DNA of 64,000 bases from Variovorax sp. PAMC26660 (GCF_014302995.1 NZ_CP060295.1:5199501-5263500); one strand, 5' to 3'. Shown: positions 50,024 to 60,086, counted from the stretch's first letter. Translations and numbers: made by a program. Notes: generated from the sequence alone by a model not told the origin.

Positions 50024-51423
50024 ACGCGCGGCGTGTTTCCGCCGGCGTGGCCGCGGCCGTGGCATTGCTGTGCGTGGCTGCATGGGCGGTGGCGCAGAAG
50101 GCCGAGGAACCGGCGCCCGCAGCGGCCGGCGTCACGACCACCGCTGCCGCATCCGCCACACCTGCCGCGCCTGCGGCTGCCACCGACCCCGTGCTCGAAC
50201 ACGGCCGCTACCTCGCCCGCGCCGGCGATTGCGTCAGCTGCCACACCGCTCCCGGCAAGCCGGCGTTCGGCGGCGGCCTGCCGATGAAGACGCCGTTCGG
50301 CACCATCGTCTCGACCAACATCTCGCCCGACCCCGAAGCAGGCATCGGCGCCTACACCGAGGCCGACTTCGCACGGGCGCTGCGCGAGGGCGTCGCCAAG
50401 GACGGCCATCGCCTGTACCCGGCGATGCCGTACACCTCCTTCGCCCGCGTGAACGACGAGGACATGCATGCGCTGTTCGTCTTCTTCCGCAACGGCGTGC
50501 AGCCGGTGGCGCAGAAGCCACCGCCGACCAAACTGCCGTGGCCCTTCAGCATGCGCGGGCTGATGATGGGCTGGAACTGGCTCTATCTGGACAAGGGCGC
50601 CTACCAGCCCGACGCCGCGCGCAGCGCCGAATGGAACCGTGGCGCCTATCTCGTGCAGGGCCTGGGCCATTGCGGCGACTGCCACACACCGCGCAGCATG
50701 CTCGGCGGTGTGAAGGCGGCCAGTGACAAGAAGGGCGAGCTGTTCCTGTCGGGCGCGATCATCGATGGCTGGTACGCGCAGCCGCTGCGCCACACCGACC
50801 GGCCGACGATGGCGCAGTGGCCCTCGGAAGACATCGTGCAGTACCTGCAGACCGGGCGTACGGGCCACACGGCCGCATTCGGCGCGATGGTCGACGTGGT
50901 GCAGAACAGCACGCAGCACATGTCGACGCAAGACCTGCAGGCCGTGGCCAGCTATCTGCAGTCGCTGGGCGCCAGGCCCGATGCGCCGCCTGCACCGTCG
51001 CAGGCATCGCTGGTCGCGGCCGCGCCGCAGCACCCCACGGCGCTGGCGCTGCGCAACGGCACCGTCGAAGGCAACAGTGGTGCGATGGTCTACCTGAACA
51101 ACTGCAACGCCTGCCACCGGTCCGACGGCACGGGCGCCAACAAGACCTTTCCTGCGCTCGCAGGCAATAGCGTCGTGAATGCGAAAGACCCGACCTCGCT
51201 GATCCGCCTCGTGCTTGCGGGTTCGATGATGCCGAGCACTACGCAGGCGCCATCGCCCATCGCCATGCCCGACTTCGGCTGGCGCCTGACCGACGCCGAC
51301 GTGGCCAGCGTGCTGAGCTTTGCGCGTTCGAGTTGGGGGAACCAGGGCGAGGCGGTCACTGCCGCGCAGGTGAGCAAGGTGCGCGAGTCGCTCAGGCCGG
51401 TGACCACCGCGAAGGCGCCCTGA
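50020..51423 (+). CDS. Triheme cytochrome c subunit of the GMC dehydrogenase
   Basis: A 467-residue protein with an N-terminal signal/anchor (VAAAVALLCVAAWAVAQ), an Ala/Pro-rich linker and three heme sites: CVSCH (C71-H75), CGDCH near residue 218 and CNACH near residue 362. It takes electrons from the flavoprotein and passes them to ubiquinone in the inner membrane. The ATG overlaps the flavoprotein stop (ATGA), so subunits are translationally coupled. Confidence 0.94.
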   Translation: MNARRVSAGVAAAVALLCVAAWAVAQKAEEPAPAAAGVTTTAAASATPAAPAAATDPVLEHGRYLARAGDCVSCHTAPGKPAFGGGLPMKTPFGTIVSTNISPDPEAGIGAYTEADFARALREGVAKDGHRLYPAMPYTSFARVNDEDMHALFVFFRNGVQPVAQKPPPTKLPWPFSMRGLMMGWNWLYLDKGAYQPDAARSAEWNRGAYLVQGLGHCGDCHTPRSMLGGVKAASDKKGELFLSGAIIDGWYAQPLRHTDRPTMAQWPSEDIVQYLQTGRTGHTAAFGAMVDVVQNSTQHMSTQDLQAVASYLQSLGARPDAPPAPSQASLVAAAPQHPTALALRNGTVEGNSGAMVYLNNCNACHRSDGTGANKTFPALAGNSVVNAKDPTSLIRLVLAGSMMPSTTQAPSPIAMPDFGWRLTDADVASVLSFARSSWGNQGEAVTAAQVSKVRESLRPVTTAKAP

Positions 51424-51457
51424 TCGACAGCGGGCAGGGCGCCCCGGCCCTTCCGAC

Positions 51458-52720
51458 CTACTTCAGCGCTTTGCCCTGCGTCGCGCCCAGCGGCGTGTGC
51501 AATTGCGACGGCACCCACGCGCCCGTGTTGTCGTCGCGCCCCTGCAGCAGATAGCGCGTGTCGGCCTTGCCGTAGTTCTGTACCGCCATTGCCGAGAACT
51601 TGCCGATGTCGGTCTTCGGATCGCGCAGGCGGTTCACGATCAGCACCTTCTTCGTGTCGGCGAAGTCGGCCATCATGTTCTGGTCGCCTTCGCTGTCGCC
51701 GGCCACGAAGCTCGGGCCGTAGCCGTACTTGCTGACCAGGAAGCGCTGGATGTTCTTGGTCTTGCCGGGCCCTTGCGTCTGGTCGTAGCCACGGCGGAAC
51801 TCGGGCTGGATCACGCCGTTGGCGTCGCGCTCCAGTTCCATCGCGAGCACGCGTTCGGGCGGGTTGTTGTAGCCGAAGGCGGGGTTCGATGAAATCTCCT
51901 TGATGACGTCGACGAACGATGCCGAGCACACCCACACGTCGAAGCCCGCGTTGCGAAAGGCGGCGTACAGCTCCTGCATCTCGGGTTGCAGCCGCAGCCC
52001 GTTCTTCCAGCTCACCGACACCACGCCCGCGCGGCCCGGCAGGGCGGCAGGCGATGTCCACTTGACCTTGGCGATCGGCTCCTTCAGTTGCCATGCCACG
52101 GTGTCGGCCGTGAGCTTGCGCACCTGCGCCTCGGTCATGCCGGCGAAGAGGTAGGTGACCCAGGGGTAGGCCGTGTCGTGGTCGAAGGTATCGCCGATGG
52201 CTTCGTAGAGGTAGCGCACCTTGGTCGTGAAGGCCGAGTAGTGCGGGCTCAGTGCCACCACGGCCAGCGACTGGTCGCCCTTCAGGCCCTTGTAGTTCTG
52301 GTAGATCCAGGTGTAGCTGGCCACGATGTCGGGCACCACGCGGTCGATGTTGACGGGCTGGCCGGCCGCGTTGTTGAACGCGGGCAGGAAGTCTTTCTTC
52401 GGGATGTTCTTGCGCAGCGCCACTTCGAGTTGCGCGGGCGTGGCGCCGAAGACGAGGTTTTCGAGTTGATAGATCAGCGAGGCTTCTTCGATGTCGAGGA
52501 AGACGCTGGTGTTGTCCCAGTCGAACACCACATAGGGCGGCTTGGCGGCGTTGTAGCCCGCGCTGTTCTTGCCGAGGCCGGCGATCAGGCCCTCGATCTG
52601 CGCACGGTTGAAGGCGTCCCAGCGGCCGGGTGTCAGGCCCTTGGCGGGCGAGAGGCTGGCGCAGCCGGAGGCGACGAGCGCGGCGGCCATCGGCGTGAGA
52701 AGGACGAGTCGGCGTTGCAT
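51458..52720 (-). CDS. Exported HAD phosphatase, phosphorylcholine phosphatase (PchP)-like
   Basis: A 420-residue periplasmic protein, possibly lipidated at C20. HAD motifs: I, VVFDWDNTS with D67 and D69; II, VWVCSASFVDVI; III, a lysine in GPGKTKNIQRFL; IV, VAGDSEGDQNMM. The DxDNT / SAS / GDxxxD set resembles phosphorylcholine phosphatase PchP of Pseudomonas. That family removes phosphate from phosphocholine and phosphoethanolamine. It is co-directional with, and 88 bases downstream of, eutC, which supports a role in releasing ethanolamine, but acid phosphatases with other substrates are possible. Confidence 0.78.
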   Translation of the reverse strand: MQRRLVLLTPMAAALVASGCASLSPAKGLTPGRWDAFNRAQIEGLIAGLGKNSAGYNAAKPPYVVFDWDNTSVFLDIEEASLIYQLENLVFGATPAQLEVALRKNIPKKDFLPAFNNAAGQPVNIDRVVPDIVASYTWIYQNYKGLKGDQSLAVVALSPHYSAFTTKVRYLYEAIGDTFDHDTAYPWVTYLFAGMTEAQVRKLTADTVAWQLKEPIAKVKWTSPAALPGRAGVVSVSWKNGLRLQPEMQELYAAFRNAGFDVWVCSASFVDVIKEISSNPAFGYNNPPERVLAMELERDANGVIQPEFRRGYDQTQGPGKTKNIQRFLVSKYGYGPSFVAGDSEGDQNMMADFADTKKVLIVNRLRDPKTDIGKFSAMAVQNYGKADTRYLLQGRDDNTGAWVPSQLHTPLGATQGKALK

Positions 52721-52808
52721 TTGTGTTTCTTCCTGTAGTTTTTTAGGAGGCGAACGAAAGATGACGAGCGTACGAAACGCGCGTGACAGTTCCGGGTCAG
52801 TCCGCCGC

Positions 52809-53588
52809 TCAGCGGGGCAGCGGCGGTGCCGGGCGTTGCTCGAGCACCGCGAGATCGCTTTCGTCCTTGAGCCCGACGCCGGTCAGCCCCAGCCGCAGGG
52901 ACTCACGCATCAGCCATGCCAGCTTGAACGCGGCGGCTTCGCAGGGCAGGCCCTCGGGCCGCACGTTCGAGATGCAGTTGCGCTCGGCATCGTGCAGGCC
53001 GCGCTTCGGTGAGTGGGTCAGGTAGATGCCCAGGCTGTCGGGCGAACTCAAGCCCGGCCGCTCGCCGATCAGCATGACGGAGAGCATGGCGCCGAACAGC
53101 TCGCCCACCTCGTCGGCCAGTGCCACGCGCGCCTGCGTGGCGATGACCACCGGCGAGAAGCGTGTCTCGGCCGGCAGGTGCGAGCGCAGGGCCGCGAGCA
53201 ACGGTGCGGCATGGCGTGCCACCGCGAGCGAGGAAAGGCCGTCGCCGATGACGATGCAGACATCGCAGCCATAGCGCCCGATGGCGCGCAGGCGGCCACC
53301 GTCTTCTTCGTCGAGCTGGCGGCCCAGGTCGGGGCGGCGCAGGTAGGTGGTGCGGTCGGCGGCGCGGCTGCGGGCGCGCGCCACTTCCCAGTGCTGTGCG
53401 CTCAAGGTGGCATCGAGCGCATCGACGTCGAGCGCCGCATGGATCGCGTCGCGCGCCATCGCATGCGCCCAGCCGAAGCGAAGGGTTTCGTCGGTGGGCA
53501 TGCCAGCGCCGGCACGCCCGAGCGCCAAGCGTGCGGGTGTGGCCGAACGCCACTGCGCCCAGGGGTTGGGTGTGACGGATTCACTCAT
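52809..53588 (-). CDS. eutC: Ethanolamine ammonia-lyase light chain
   Basis: A 259-residue small subunit of the adenosylcobalamin-dependent ethanolamine ammonia-lyase that makes acetaldehyde and ammonia. TPARLALGRAGAGMPTDETL, YLRRPDLGRQLDEE, VIGDGLSSLAVARHAAPL and ERNCISNVRPEGLP are family blocks. The start overlaps the stop of eutB by four bases. No carboxysome-like shell genes are nearby, so this is the shell-free form usual in Proteobacteria of this type. Confidence 0.96.
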   Translation of the reverse strand: MSESVTPNPWAQWRSATPARLALGRAGAGMPTDETLRFGWAHAMARDAIHAALDVDALDATLSAQHWEVARARSRAADRTTYLRRPDLGRQLDEEDGGRLRAIGRYGCDVCIVIGDGLSSLAVARHAAPLLAALRSHLPAETRFSPVVIATQARVALADEVGELFGAMLSVMLIGERPGLSSPDSLGIYLTHSPKRGLHDAERNCISNVRPEGLPCEAAAFKLAWLMRESLRLGLTGVGLKDESDLAVLEQRPAPPLPR

Positions 53589-54979
53589 GGCGTGAGCGCG
53601 GTCAGCCCGCCCATGCCGGCTAGCAGCTTGTTGGCAGAGGGCGGTGCGAGCTGCCCCGCGGCATTGGTGATCTGCATGCGCTGCAGCCAGGCCTCGAACT
53701 CGGGCGCACGCTTCAGGCCCAGCGTCTCGCGCAGGAACAGTGCGTCGTGGAACGAGGTGCTCTGGTAGTTGAGCATCACGTCGTCAGCACCCGGAATGCC
53801 CATGATGAAGTTGATGCCCGCCGTGCCCAGCAGCACGAGCAGGTTGTCCATGTCGTCCTGATCGGCCTCGGCGTGGTTGGTGTAGCAGATGTCGCAGCCG
53901 ATGGGCAGGCCCAGCAGCTTGCCGCTGAAGTGGTCTTCGAGCCCGGCACGGATGATCTGCTTGCCGTCGTACAGGTACTCCGGCCCGATGAAGCCGACCA
54001 CGGTGTTGATGAGGAAGGGCTTGTAGCGCCGCGCCAGTGCATAGGCGCGCACCTCGCAGGTCTGCTGGTCGACGCCGAAGTTGGCATTGGCCGACAGCGC
54101 GCTGCCCTGGCCTGTCTCGAAGTACATGACGTTGTCGCCAATGGTGCCGCGCTTGAGTGACAGCGCCGCTGCATAGGCCTCGTCGAGCAGCTCGGGCGTG
54201 ACGCCGAACGAGAGGTTCGCCTTCTCGGTGCCGGCGATGGACTGGAACACGAGGTCGACCGGGGCACCCGTTTCCGCGAGCCTGAGCGTGTTGGTCACGT
54301 GCGTGAGCACGCAGCTCTGCGTGGGAATCTCGAAGCGCTGGATCACCTCGTCGAGCATGCGCAGCAACTGGCCGAGCACCGGCATGCTGTCGGATGCGGG
54401 GTTGAGGCCGATCACCGCATCGCCCGCGCCATAGAGCAGGCCGTCGAGCGTGGAGGCGGCCACGCCGCGCAGGTCGTCGGTCGGATGGTTGGGCTGCAGG
54501 CGCACGGCCAGGTGGCCGGGCAGGCCGATGGTGTCGCGAAAGCGCGTGATGACGCAGCACTTCTTCGCAACCGACACCAGGTCCTGGTTGCGCATGAGCT
54601 TGGACACGGCAGCCACCATCTCGGGCGTGAGGCCCGGCGCCAGCGCGGTGAGCGCGGCGGTGGTGGCCGCTTCGGACAGCAGCCAGTTGCGGAAGTCGCC
54701 GACCGTGAGGTGCGACACCGGCGCGAAGGCCTGCGCATCGTGGCTGTCGATGATGAGCCGCGTGATGTTGTCGCTCTCGTACGGAATCAGCGCTTCGGTT
54801 AGGAACTGCTTGAGCGGCGTGTCGGCCAGCACATGGCGCGCGGCCATTCGTTGCTGCGCCGTGGCTGCGCCGATGCCCGCGAGGTAGTCGCCTGAGCGCG
54901 CGGGACTGGCGAAGGCCATGACTTGCCGCAGGTCGTCGAAGGAGAAGACCTGCTGCTCGATGGTGGTGCGGTAGCGCAT
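53585..54979 (-). CDS. eutB: Ethanolamine ammonia-lyase heavy chain
   Basis: A 464-residue large subunit with the TIM barrel that binds substrate and adenosylcobalamin. Recognisable blocks are KAVLAFASPARSGD-like QVMAFASPARSGDYLAG, DGLLYGAGDAVIGLNPASD, MYFETGQGSALSANANFG and GFIGPEYLYDGKQIIRAGLE. It lies between the permease gene (16 bases upstream) and eutC in one transcription unit. Confidence 0.97.
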   Translation of the reverse strand: MRYRTTIEQQVFSFDDLRQVMAFASPARSGDYLAGIGAATAQQRMAARHVLADTPLKQFLTEALIPYESDNITRLIIDSHDAQAFAPVSHLTVGDFRNWLLSEAATTAALTALAPGLTPEMVAAVSKLMRNQDLVSVAKKCCVITRFRDTIGLPGHLAVRLQPNHPTDDLRGVAASTLDGLLYGAGDAVIGLNPASDSMPVLGQLLRMLDEVIQRFEIPTQSCVLTHVTNTLRLAETGAPVDLVFQSIAGTEKANLSFGVTPELLDEAYAAALSLKRGTIGDNVMYFETGQGSALSANANFGVDQQTCEVRAYALARRYKPFLINTVVGFIGPEYLYDGKQIIRAGLEDHFSGKLLGLPIGCDICYTNHAEADQDDMDNLLVLLGTAGINFIMGIPGADDVMLNYQSTSFHDALFLRETLGLKRAPEFEAWLQRMQITNAAGQLAPPSANKLLAGMGGLTALTP

Positions 54980-54995
54980 CTGTCTTCCGGCGGCT

Positions 54996-56411
54996 TCAGG
55001 CCGCGGTGGTCGAGGAAGACAGCATCTCGTCGGGCGCGGCGGCCTTGCGCTGCGCCGAGGTCAGCAGGAAGTAGCCGTAGGCCGCGCCCATCAGCACCAG
55101 GAACAGCACGGTCAGCATGAAGTTGAACCACACCATCGCGCCGAGGCACACCACGCCCAGCCCGAGCGCGATGGCCGGGAACACGGGGTAGAAGGGCGCG
55201 CGGTAGGTGCGCAGCAGGTTCGGCTCGGTGTGGCGCAGCTTGAACAGCGCGGCCATCGAGATCAGGTACATCACGATGGCGCCGAGCACCGCCATGGTCA
55301 CGATGTTGGCGGTGAGCGTCTGGCCGCCGAACTGCACCCATTCGTCGCTGAAGATGGCAATGACGCCGATGACTCCGCCCGCCAGCAGCGCGCGATGCGG
55401 CGTGTCGAAGCGCGGGCTCAGGCCGGCGAAGTAGCGCGGCAGGTAGCCCGCGCGTGCCAGTGCGAAGATCTGACGCGAGTAGCCCATGATGATTCCGTGG
55501 AAGGACGCGATGAGCCCGAACAGCCCGATCCACACCAGCATGTGCAGCCAGCCGCTGTTGTCGCCCACCACCGCCTTCATGGCCTGCGGCAGCGGGTCGT
55601 TGATGTTGGCGAGCTTGCGCCAGTCGCCCACGCCGCCCGCGAAGATCATCACGCCGAAGGCCAGCACGACCAGCGTGACGATGCCCGTGGTGTAGGCGAT
55701 GGGAATGGTGCGGTGCGGATCGCGTGCCTCTTCGGCCGCCATGGCCGCGCCCTCGATGGCCAGAAAGAACCAGATCGCGAACGGGATCGACGCGAAGATG
55801 CCCGAGATGGCTGCACCGTTGAGCACGCTGCCGCCGGCCCAGCCGTTGGCCACGAAATTGGTCATGGTCCAGCCCGGCGTGACCACACCCATGAACACCA
55901 GCAACTCGACGATGGCCAGCACCGTGACGAACAGCTCGAAGGCCGCCGCGATGCCCACGCCGACCCAGTTGAGCGCGATGAAGATCACGTACGCGCCCAG
56001 CGCGAACCACTTCGGATTGATGCCGGGAAATTGCACGTTGAGGTACGCACCGATGGCCAGCGCGATGGCCGGTGGCGCGAAGACGAATTCGATCAGCGTC
56101 GCAAAGCCCGCGACAAAACCGCCGTGCGGCCCGAACGCGCGCCGTGCATAGGCGAAGGGACCACCCGCATGCGGGATGGCCGTCGACAGTTCGGTGAAGC
56201 TGAAGATGAAGGTGGTGTACATCGTCGCCACCAGCACCGTGGCCACCAGAAAGCCGAGCGTGCCGGCCGTGTTCCAGCCGTAGCTCCAACCAAAGTACTC
56301 ACCCGAGATGACGAGGCCCACCGCGATGCCCCACAGCTGGATGGGGCCGAGCACCTTCTTGAGATGGCCGGTGCCGGCGTGCGCGGCTGGCGTGGCTTCG
56401 GTGGAGTTCAT
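54996..56411 (-). CDS. eat: Ethanolamine permease (APC superfamily)
   Basis: A 471-residue inner-membrane amino acid/polyamine/organocation-type carrier with about twelve segments. The N-terminal VLGPIQLWGIAVGLVISGEYFGWSYGW and the cytoplasmic SRQIFALARAGYLPRYFAGL match ethanolamine permeases of the Eat group. First gene of the eat-eutB-eutC(-phosphatase) unit; the start is fixed by GAGAGGAC upstream of the ATG. The open frame reaching far upstream on this strand is the shadow of vgrG. Confidence 0.92.
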   Translation of the reverse strand: MNSTEATPAAHAGTGHLKKVLGPIQLWGIAVGLVISGEYFGWSYGWNTAGTLGFLVATVLVATMYTTFIFSFTELSTAIPHAGGPFAYARRAFGPHGGFVAGFATLIEFVFAPPAIALAIGAYLNVQFPGINPKWFALGAYVIFIALNWVGVGIAAAFELFVTVLAIVELLVFMGVVTPGWTMTNFVANGWAGGSVLNGAAISGIFASIPFAIWFFLAIEGAAMAAEEARDPHRTIPIAYTTGIVTLVVLAFGVMIFAGGVGDWRKLANINDPLPQAMKAVVGDNSGWLHMLVWIGLFGLIASFHGIIMGYSRQIFALARAGYLPRYFAGLSPRFDTPHRALLAGGVIGVIAIFSDEWVQFGGQTLTANIVTMAVLGAIVMYLISMAALFKLRHTEPNLLRTYRAPFYPVFPAIALGLGVVCLGAMVWFNFMLTVLFLVLMGAAYGYFLLTSAQRKAAAPDEMLSSSTTAA

Positions 56412-56546
56412 GCGACGTCCTCTCTTCGTGAATGTTGACAGTGCACATCCAGCAAAGCAAGGGCCGTTCCACGAGCTACATCGCGCTACATCGACGCGAC
56501 GCAGGCGCTGGCCATAATCGAGGTCTTTCAATCCCCGAGGTGTTTC

Positions 56547-56984
56547 GTGAAGTCTTTTTTCTGTGCCGCTCTCGTGTCCATCTTTGCCATCCCCGCAGCC
56601 TTTGCGCAAACCGCAGCAGTGACCGCACCCGGCGCGGCGGCACCGGTGACCACGGCCAGCGGCCTGATCTACCAGTCGCTCAAGGAAGGCACCGGCGCAT
56701 CGCCCGCCGCCACCGACACGGTCAAGGTGCACTACCGCGGCACCTTCCCCGACACCGGCAAGGAATTCGACAGCTCCTACAAGCGTGGTGAACCCACCGA
56801 GTTCCCGCTCAACGGCGTGATTCCGTGCTGGACCGAAGGCGTGCAGAAGATGAAGCCGGGCGGCAAGGCCAAGCTGACCTGCCCGCCGTCGATTGCCTAC
56901 GGTGCGCGCGGCGCGGGCGGCGTGATTCCGCCGAATGCGACGCTGAACTTCGAAGTGGAGTTGGTGTCGGTCACGAAGCGGTAG
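56547..56984 (+). CDS. FKBP-type peptidyl-prolyl cis-trans isomerase, exported
   Basis: A 145-residue periplasmic PPIase with signal peptide (cleavage at AFAQTA). The single FKBP domain shows VKVHYRGTFPDTGKEFDSSY, PTEFPLNGVIPCWTEGVQKM, KLTCPPSIAYGARGAGGVIP and a final LNFEVELVSV. Two cysteines may form a disulfide in the oxidising periplasm. Translation starts at a GTG behind CGAGGTG. It is divergent from the ethanolamine unit and upstream of the type VI cassette without an obvious tie. Confidence 0.92.
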   Translation: MKSFFCAALVSIFAIPAAFAQTAAVTAPGAAAPVTTASGLIYQSLKEGTGASPAATDTVKVHYRGTFPDTGKEFDSSYKRGEPTEFPLNGVIPCWTEGVQKMKPGGKAKLTCPPSIAYGARGAGGVIPPNATLNFEVELVSVTKR

Positions 56985-57194
56985 GCCGGACCGGCGCATG
57001 CAATTGCCCGCTCGGTACGGGCAGCGCCATCCAAGATGACCGGAGGCCGCTAGAGTGGTGGAAGCCGTGCGCAGTCCGTCACGCCGCTCGCTTCGCAATA
57101 GTTGCCTGATTCTTTCCCCCTGTTTCTGGGGTCGTGAGCTTCCCATAATCCGCCGCTCAGCCCTTGGCTCCGAGGGCGGATTCAGGGAGAACAC

Positions 57195-60086
57195 ATGTCC
57201 GCACTCAGTGCTTCGCCAACGCGCACGCTCGACATCAGCAGCCCCGCCATTCCGGTGATCCTGGGCCGCCCGGCGTTGGAGCCGGTTCGGCTGTCGGGGC
57301 ATGAAGGGCTCAACAGCCTGTTCGAGTACGGGCTGCTTCTGAAGACCCCCGATGCCCTGAATCTTGGCGCCAGCAGTGCGATGGACTTCGATCTGGACAG
57401 CTTCATCGGGCGCGAGATCATTTGCTCGATCCAGCTCGATGGTGCGGGCCAGTTCCTTCCTGGCGTTGCGGGACAGTCCATCGACCACATTGGCGCAGGC
57501 GTGCGCCAGATCAACGCCATGATCTGTGCCGCCGAGGTCTGGGGCGAAGAAGGCCGCCACGTTCAGTACAAGCTCACGCTGCGCCCCTGGCTGCACCTGG
57601 CAACGCTCACCACCGACTGCAAGATCTTCCAGAACCAGACCGTGGTTCAGATCCTCGATGAGCTTCTTTCCGGCTATGACTTCCCGGTGGACAAGCGCCT
57701 GATCGAGGCCTATCCGGTGCGCGATTACCAGGTCCAGCTCAACGAAAGCGACTTCGCGTTCTTCGAGCGCCTGACGCAAAGCTGGGGTATCAGCTACTTC
57801 TTCGAGCACAGCGAAGGCAAGCACCGCCTGGTTCTCATCGACAACATGGGGGCGTACCAGAAGAACGACAGCGCCGCCTATCAGCAGGTCGAATACCACG
57901 CACCGGGCTGGAAGGTGGATGCCGAGTACGTGCACAGTTTCGTTCCGCACAACCAGATCACGAGCGGCAGGTACGCCAGCCGCGACTACGACTACACCCG
58001 GCCCAAGGCCGATCTGGGCATTGGCCGCAAAGACCCGCGCCCTACCGGGCAGGCCGACGGCGAGGTGTACCAGTGGCATGAAGGCAGCGCAGGTGGCAGC
58101 CACTACGCGCAGCCCCGCGCTGGTTCTGGTGAGGCGAACGATCCGCATGGCGAAGGCCATCAGTTGGCGCTTCTTCGCATGCAGGCCCTGCGCACCCATG
58201 GCGCCAGGGCGCGGGCCAGCGGCAATCTGCGTGGCATGGTGCCCGGGTGCAGTTTCGAGCTTCAGAAGCACCCGCGCCAGAAGGCCAATGCCGAATACCT
58301 GATCCTGGAGACCCGCTTCCTGATCGAAGACGTCGCGCAGGACAGCCAGATCGGTGACGCTTCCCCCAGCCGCAAGCAGCAATGGAAGGTGGAAGTCGAC
58401 TTCATCGCGCACCCGATGGTCGAGCCGCTGCGCCCGGCACTCGTGCGGGTCAAGCCCTTCACTCGTGGCCCTCAATCCGCGCTGGTGGTCGGCCCCGCCG
58501 GCCAGAACATCTGGACCGATGAGCTGGGCCGCATCAAGGTGCAGTTCCCCTGGGACCGCATCGGCCAGAAGAACCAGCACAGCACCTGCTGGATACGGGT
58601 GACCAGTCCGTGGGCAGGCAATCAGTTGGGCGGCATCCAGATCCCGCGCATCGGCCAGGAGGTGATCGTCAACTTTATCGGCGGGGACCCGGACCTGCCG
58701 ATCTGCACGGGGCGCGCCTACAACCAGGCGAACCTGCCGCCGTGGGCGCTGCCGGGTCAGCAGGCGTTGTCGGGCTTCAGGAGCCGCGAGCTGACCGAGG
58801 AAGGTGGCAACAGTGCAGCGGGGCGCAGCAACCACCTTGCGATGGACGACACGGCCGGGAAGATCCAGGTTCAGCTCAAGAGCGACCACCAGCACAGCCA
58901 ACTGAGCCTGGGGCACATCACACGCATCGAGGACAACGCGGGACGCAAGGACCCGCGGGGCGAGGGCTTCGAATTGCGCACTGACGGCCACGGTGTTCTA
59001 CGGGCGCAGGACGGGATGCTCATTACCACCGAGGCGCGTGGCAATGCCGCCAAACACGCCAAGGACCTTGGGGAGACCCTGGCCCGGCTCACCACCGGGC
59101 GCGATCAGCACGAGAGCCTGTCCGAATCAGCCCAGCAGGCCGAGGCACACGTCAAGGGCGATCAGGATGAGGTGACCAAGGCGCTCAAGGCGCAGAACGA
59201 TGCGATCAAGGGTGGGACCGGCGATGCGAAGACGGACAACTTCCCGGAGTTGGCCGAGCCGCATCTGGTGCTCGCCAGCCCGGCGGGCATCCAGACCAGC
59301 ACGGCGCAATCGACGCACATCGCCGGCTTCGAGCACAACGCATTGACCAGCGGCGGGCACACCAGCATCTCGGCGGCCAGGAGCTTCTTGGTGAGCGTGA
59401 AAGAGGCGATCCGGCTGTATGCCTATGAGGCGGTCATCAAGCTGGTGGCGGCCAAAAACAACATCGACATCGTGGCACTGCAGAAGAACATCCACATTCT
59501 GGCCAAGCTCGATATCAAGCTGAGCGCCAACAAGATCAGCATCATGGCCAAGGAGCAGTTGGAGCTGGGCGGGGGCGGCAGCTACAGCGTCTACACCAGT
59601 GCGGGCATCACGCACATGACGCCGGGTACATGGGTCGAGCATGCGGGCGTGCACGCGTACCAGGGGCCGGACAACAAGCCTACAACACTGCGGGATGGCG
59701 CCAGCGAACTCAAGCTCAAGCCGCCAGAAGGTCAGCTTCGCTTCGCCCTTCAGCACCTGCCGGACCAATCGCCCATGTTGTTCGCTCGTCAGCCTTACAC
59801 GCTCTACAAGAACGGCGCCCAGGTAGCGCAAGGCATTCTTGACGGATACGGGCAAGTCACCATCGACGAGGCCGAAAAGGGTGCCGTCTACAAAGTCAAG
59901 CTGACGAACGGCACCGTTCACGACGTGCCAGTGGCCCCGGATCGGATGGAGTCCGATTCGGCCAAGTCGGCGCATCCTGAACACCACCTTTCCAACCAGG
60001 GCTACCGTGCGGACGGCGAAAGTACGAACCAGCGCAAGGCTCAAAAAGAACGTGGCTCTGCAGACCGGAAGGACTCCCCGCAATGA
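57195..60086 (+). CDS. vgrG: Type VI secretion system tip protein VgrG with C-terminal extension
   Basis: A 963-residue spike protein. Residues about 1-400 form the gp27-like base (ESDFAFFERLTQSWGISYFF), about 420-520 the gp5 OB fold (DELGRIKVQFPWDR, then IPRIGQEVIVNFIGGDPDLP), followed by a beta-helix region, and about 685-820 a DUF2345 domain (SISAARSFLVSVKEAIRLYA). From about residue 825 a beta-rich tail (QSPMLFARQPYTLYKNGAQV) extends the spike and is a likely cargo adaptor. AGGGAGAA precedes the ATG. Its stop overlaps the start of the phospholipase gene, so cargo is translated directly after the spike. Confidence 0.96.
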   Translation: MSALSASPTRTLDISSPAIPVILGRPALEPVRLSGHEGLNSLFEYGLLLKTPDALNLGASSAMDFDLDSFIGREIICSIQLDGAGQFLPGVAGQSIDHIGAGVRQINAMICAAEVWGEEGRHVQYKLTLRPWLHLATLTTDCKIFQNQTVVQILDELLSGYDFPVDKRLIEAYPVRDYQVQLNESDFAFFERLTQSWGISYFFEHSEGKHRLVLIDNMGAYQKNDSAAYQQVEYHAPGWKVDAEYVHSFVPHNQITSGRYASRDYDYTRPKADLGIGRKDPRPTGQADGEVYQWHEGSAGGSHYAQPRAGSGEANDPHGEGHQLALLRMQALRTHGARARASGNLRGMVPGCSFELQKHPRQKANAEYLILETRFLIEDVAQDSQIGDASPSRKQQWKVEVDFIAHPMVEPLRPALVRVKPFTRGPQSALVVGPAGQNIWTDELGRIKVQFPWDRIGQKNQHSTCWIRVTSPWAGNQLGGIQIPRIGQEVIVNFIGGDPDLPICTGRAYNQANLPPWALPGQQALSGFRSRELTEEGGNSAAGRSNHLAMDDTAGKIQVQLKSDHQHSQLSLGHITRIEDNAGRKDPRGEGFELRTDGHGVLRAQDGMLITTEARGNAAKHAKDLGETLARLTTGRDQHESLSESAQQAEAHVKGDQDEVTKALKAQNDAIKGGTGDAKTDNFPELAEPHLVLASPAGIQTSTAQSTHIAGFEHNALTSGGHTSISAARSFLVSVKEAIRLYAYEAVIKLVAAKNNIDIVALQKNIHILAKLDIKLSANKISIMAKEQLELGGGGSYSVYTSAGITHMTPGTWVEHAGVHAYQGPDNKPTTLRDGASELKLKPPEGQLRFALQHLPDQSPMLFARQPYTLYKNGAQVAQGILDGYGQVTIDEAEKGAVYKVKLTNGTVHDVPVAPDRMESDSAKSAHPEHHLSNQGYRADGESTNQRKAQKERGSADRKDSPQ

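Noticed and set aside
54996..58991. Open frame of over 1300 codons on the minus strand reaching from the permease through vgrG
   Set aside because: Only the last 471 codons (ethanolamine permease) have protein character; the rest is the high-GC antisense shadow of vgrG and the FKBP gene.
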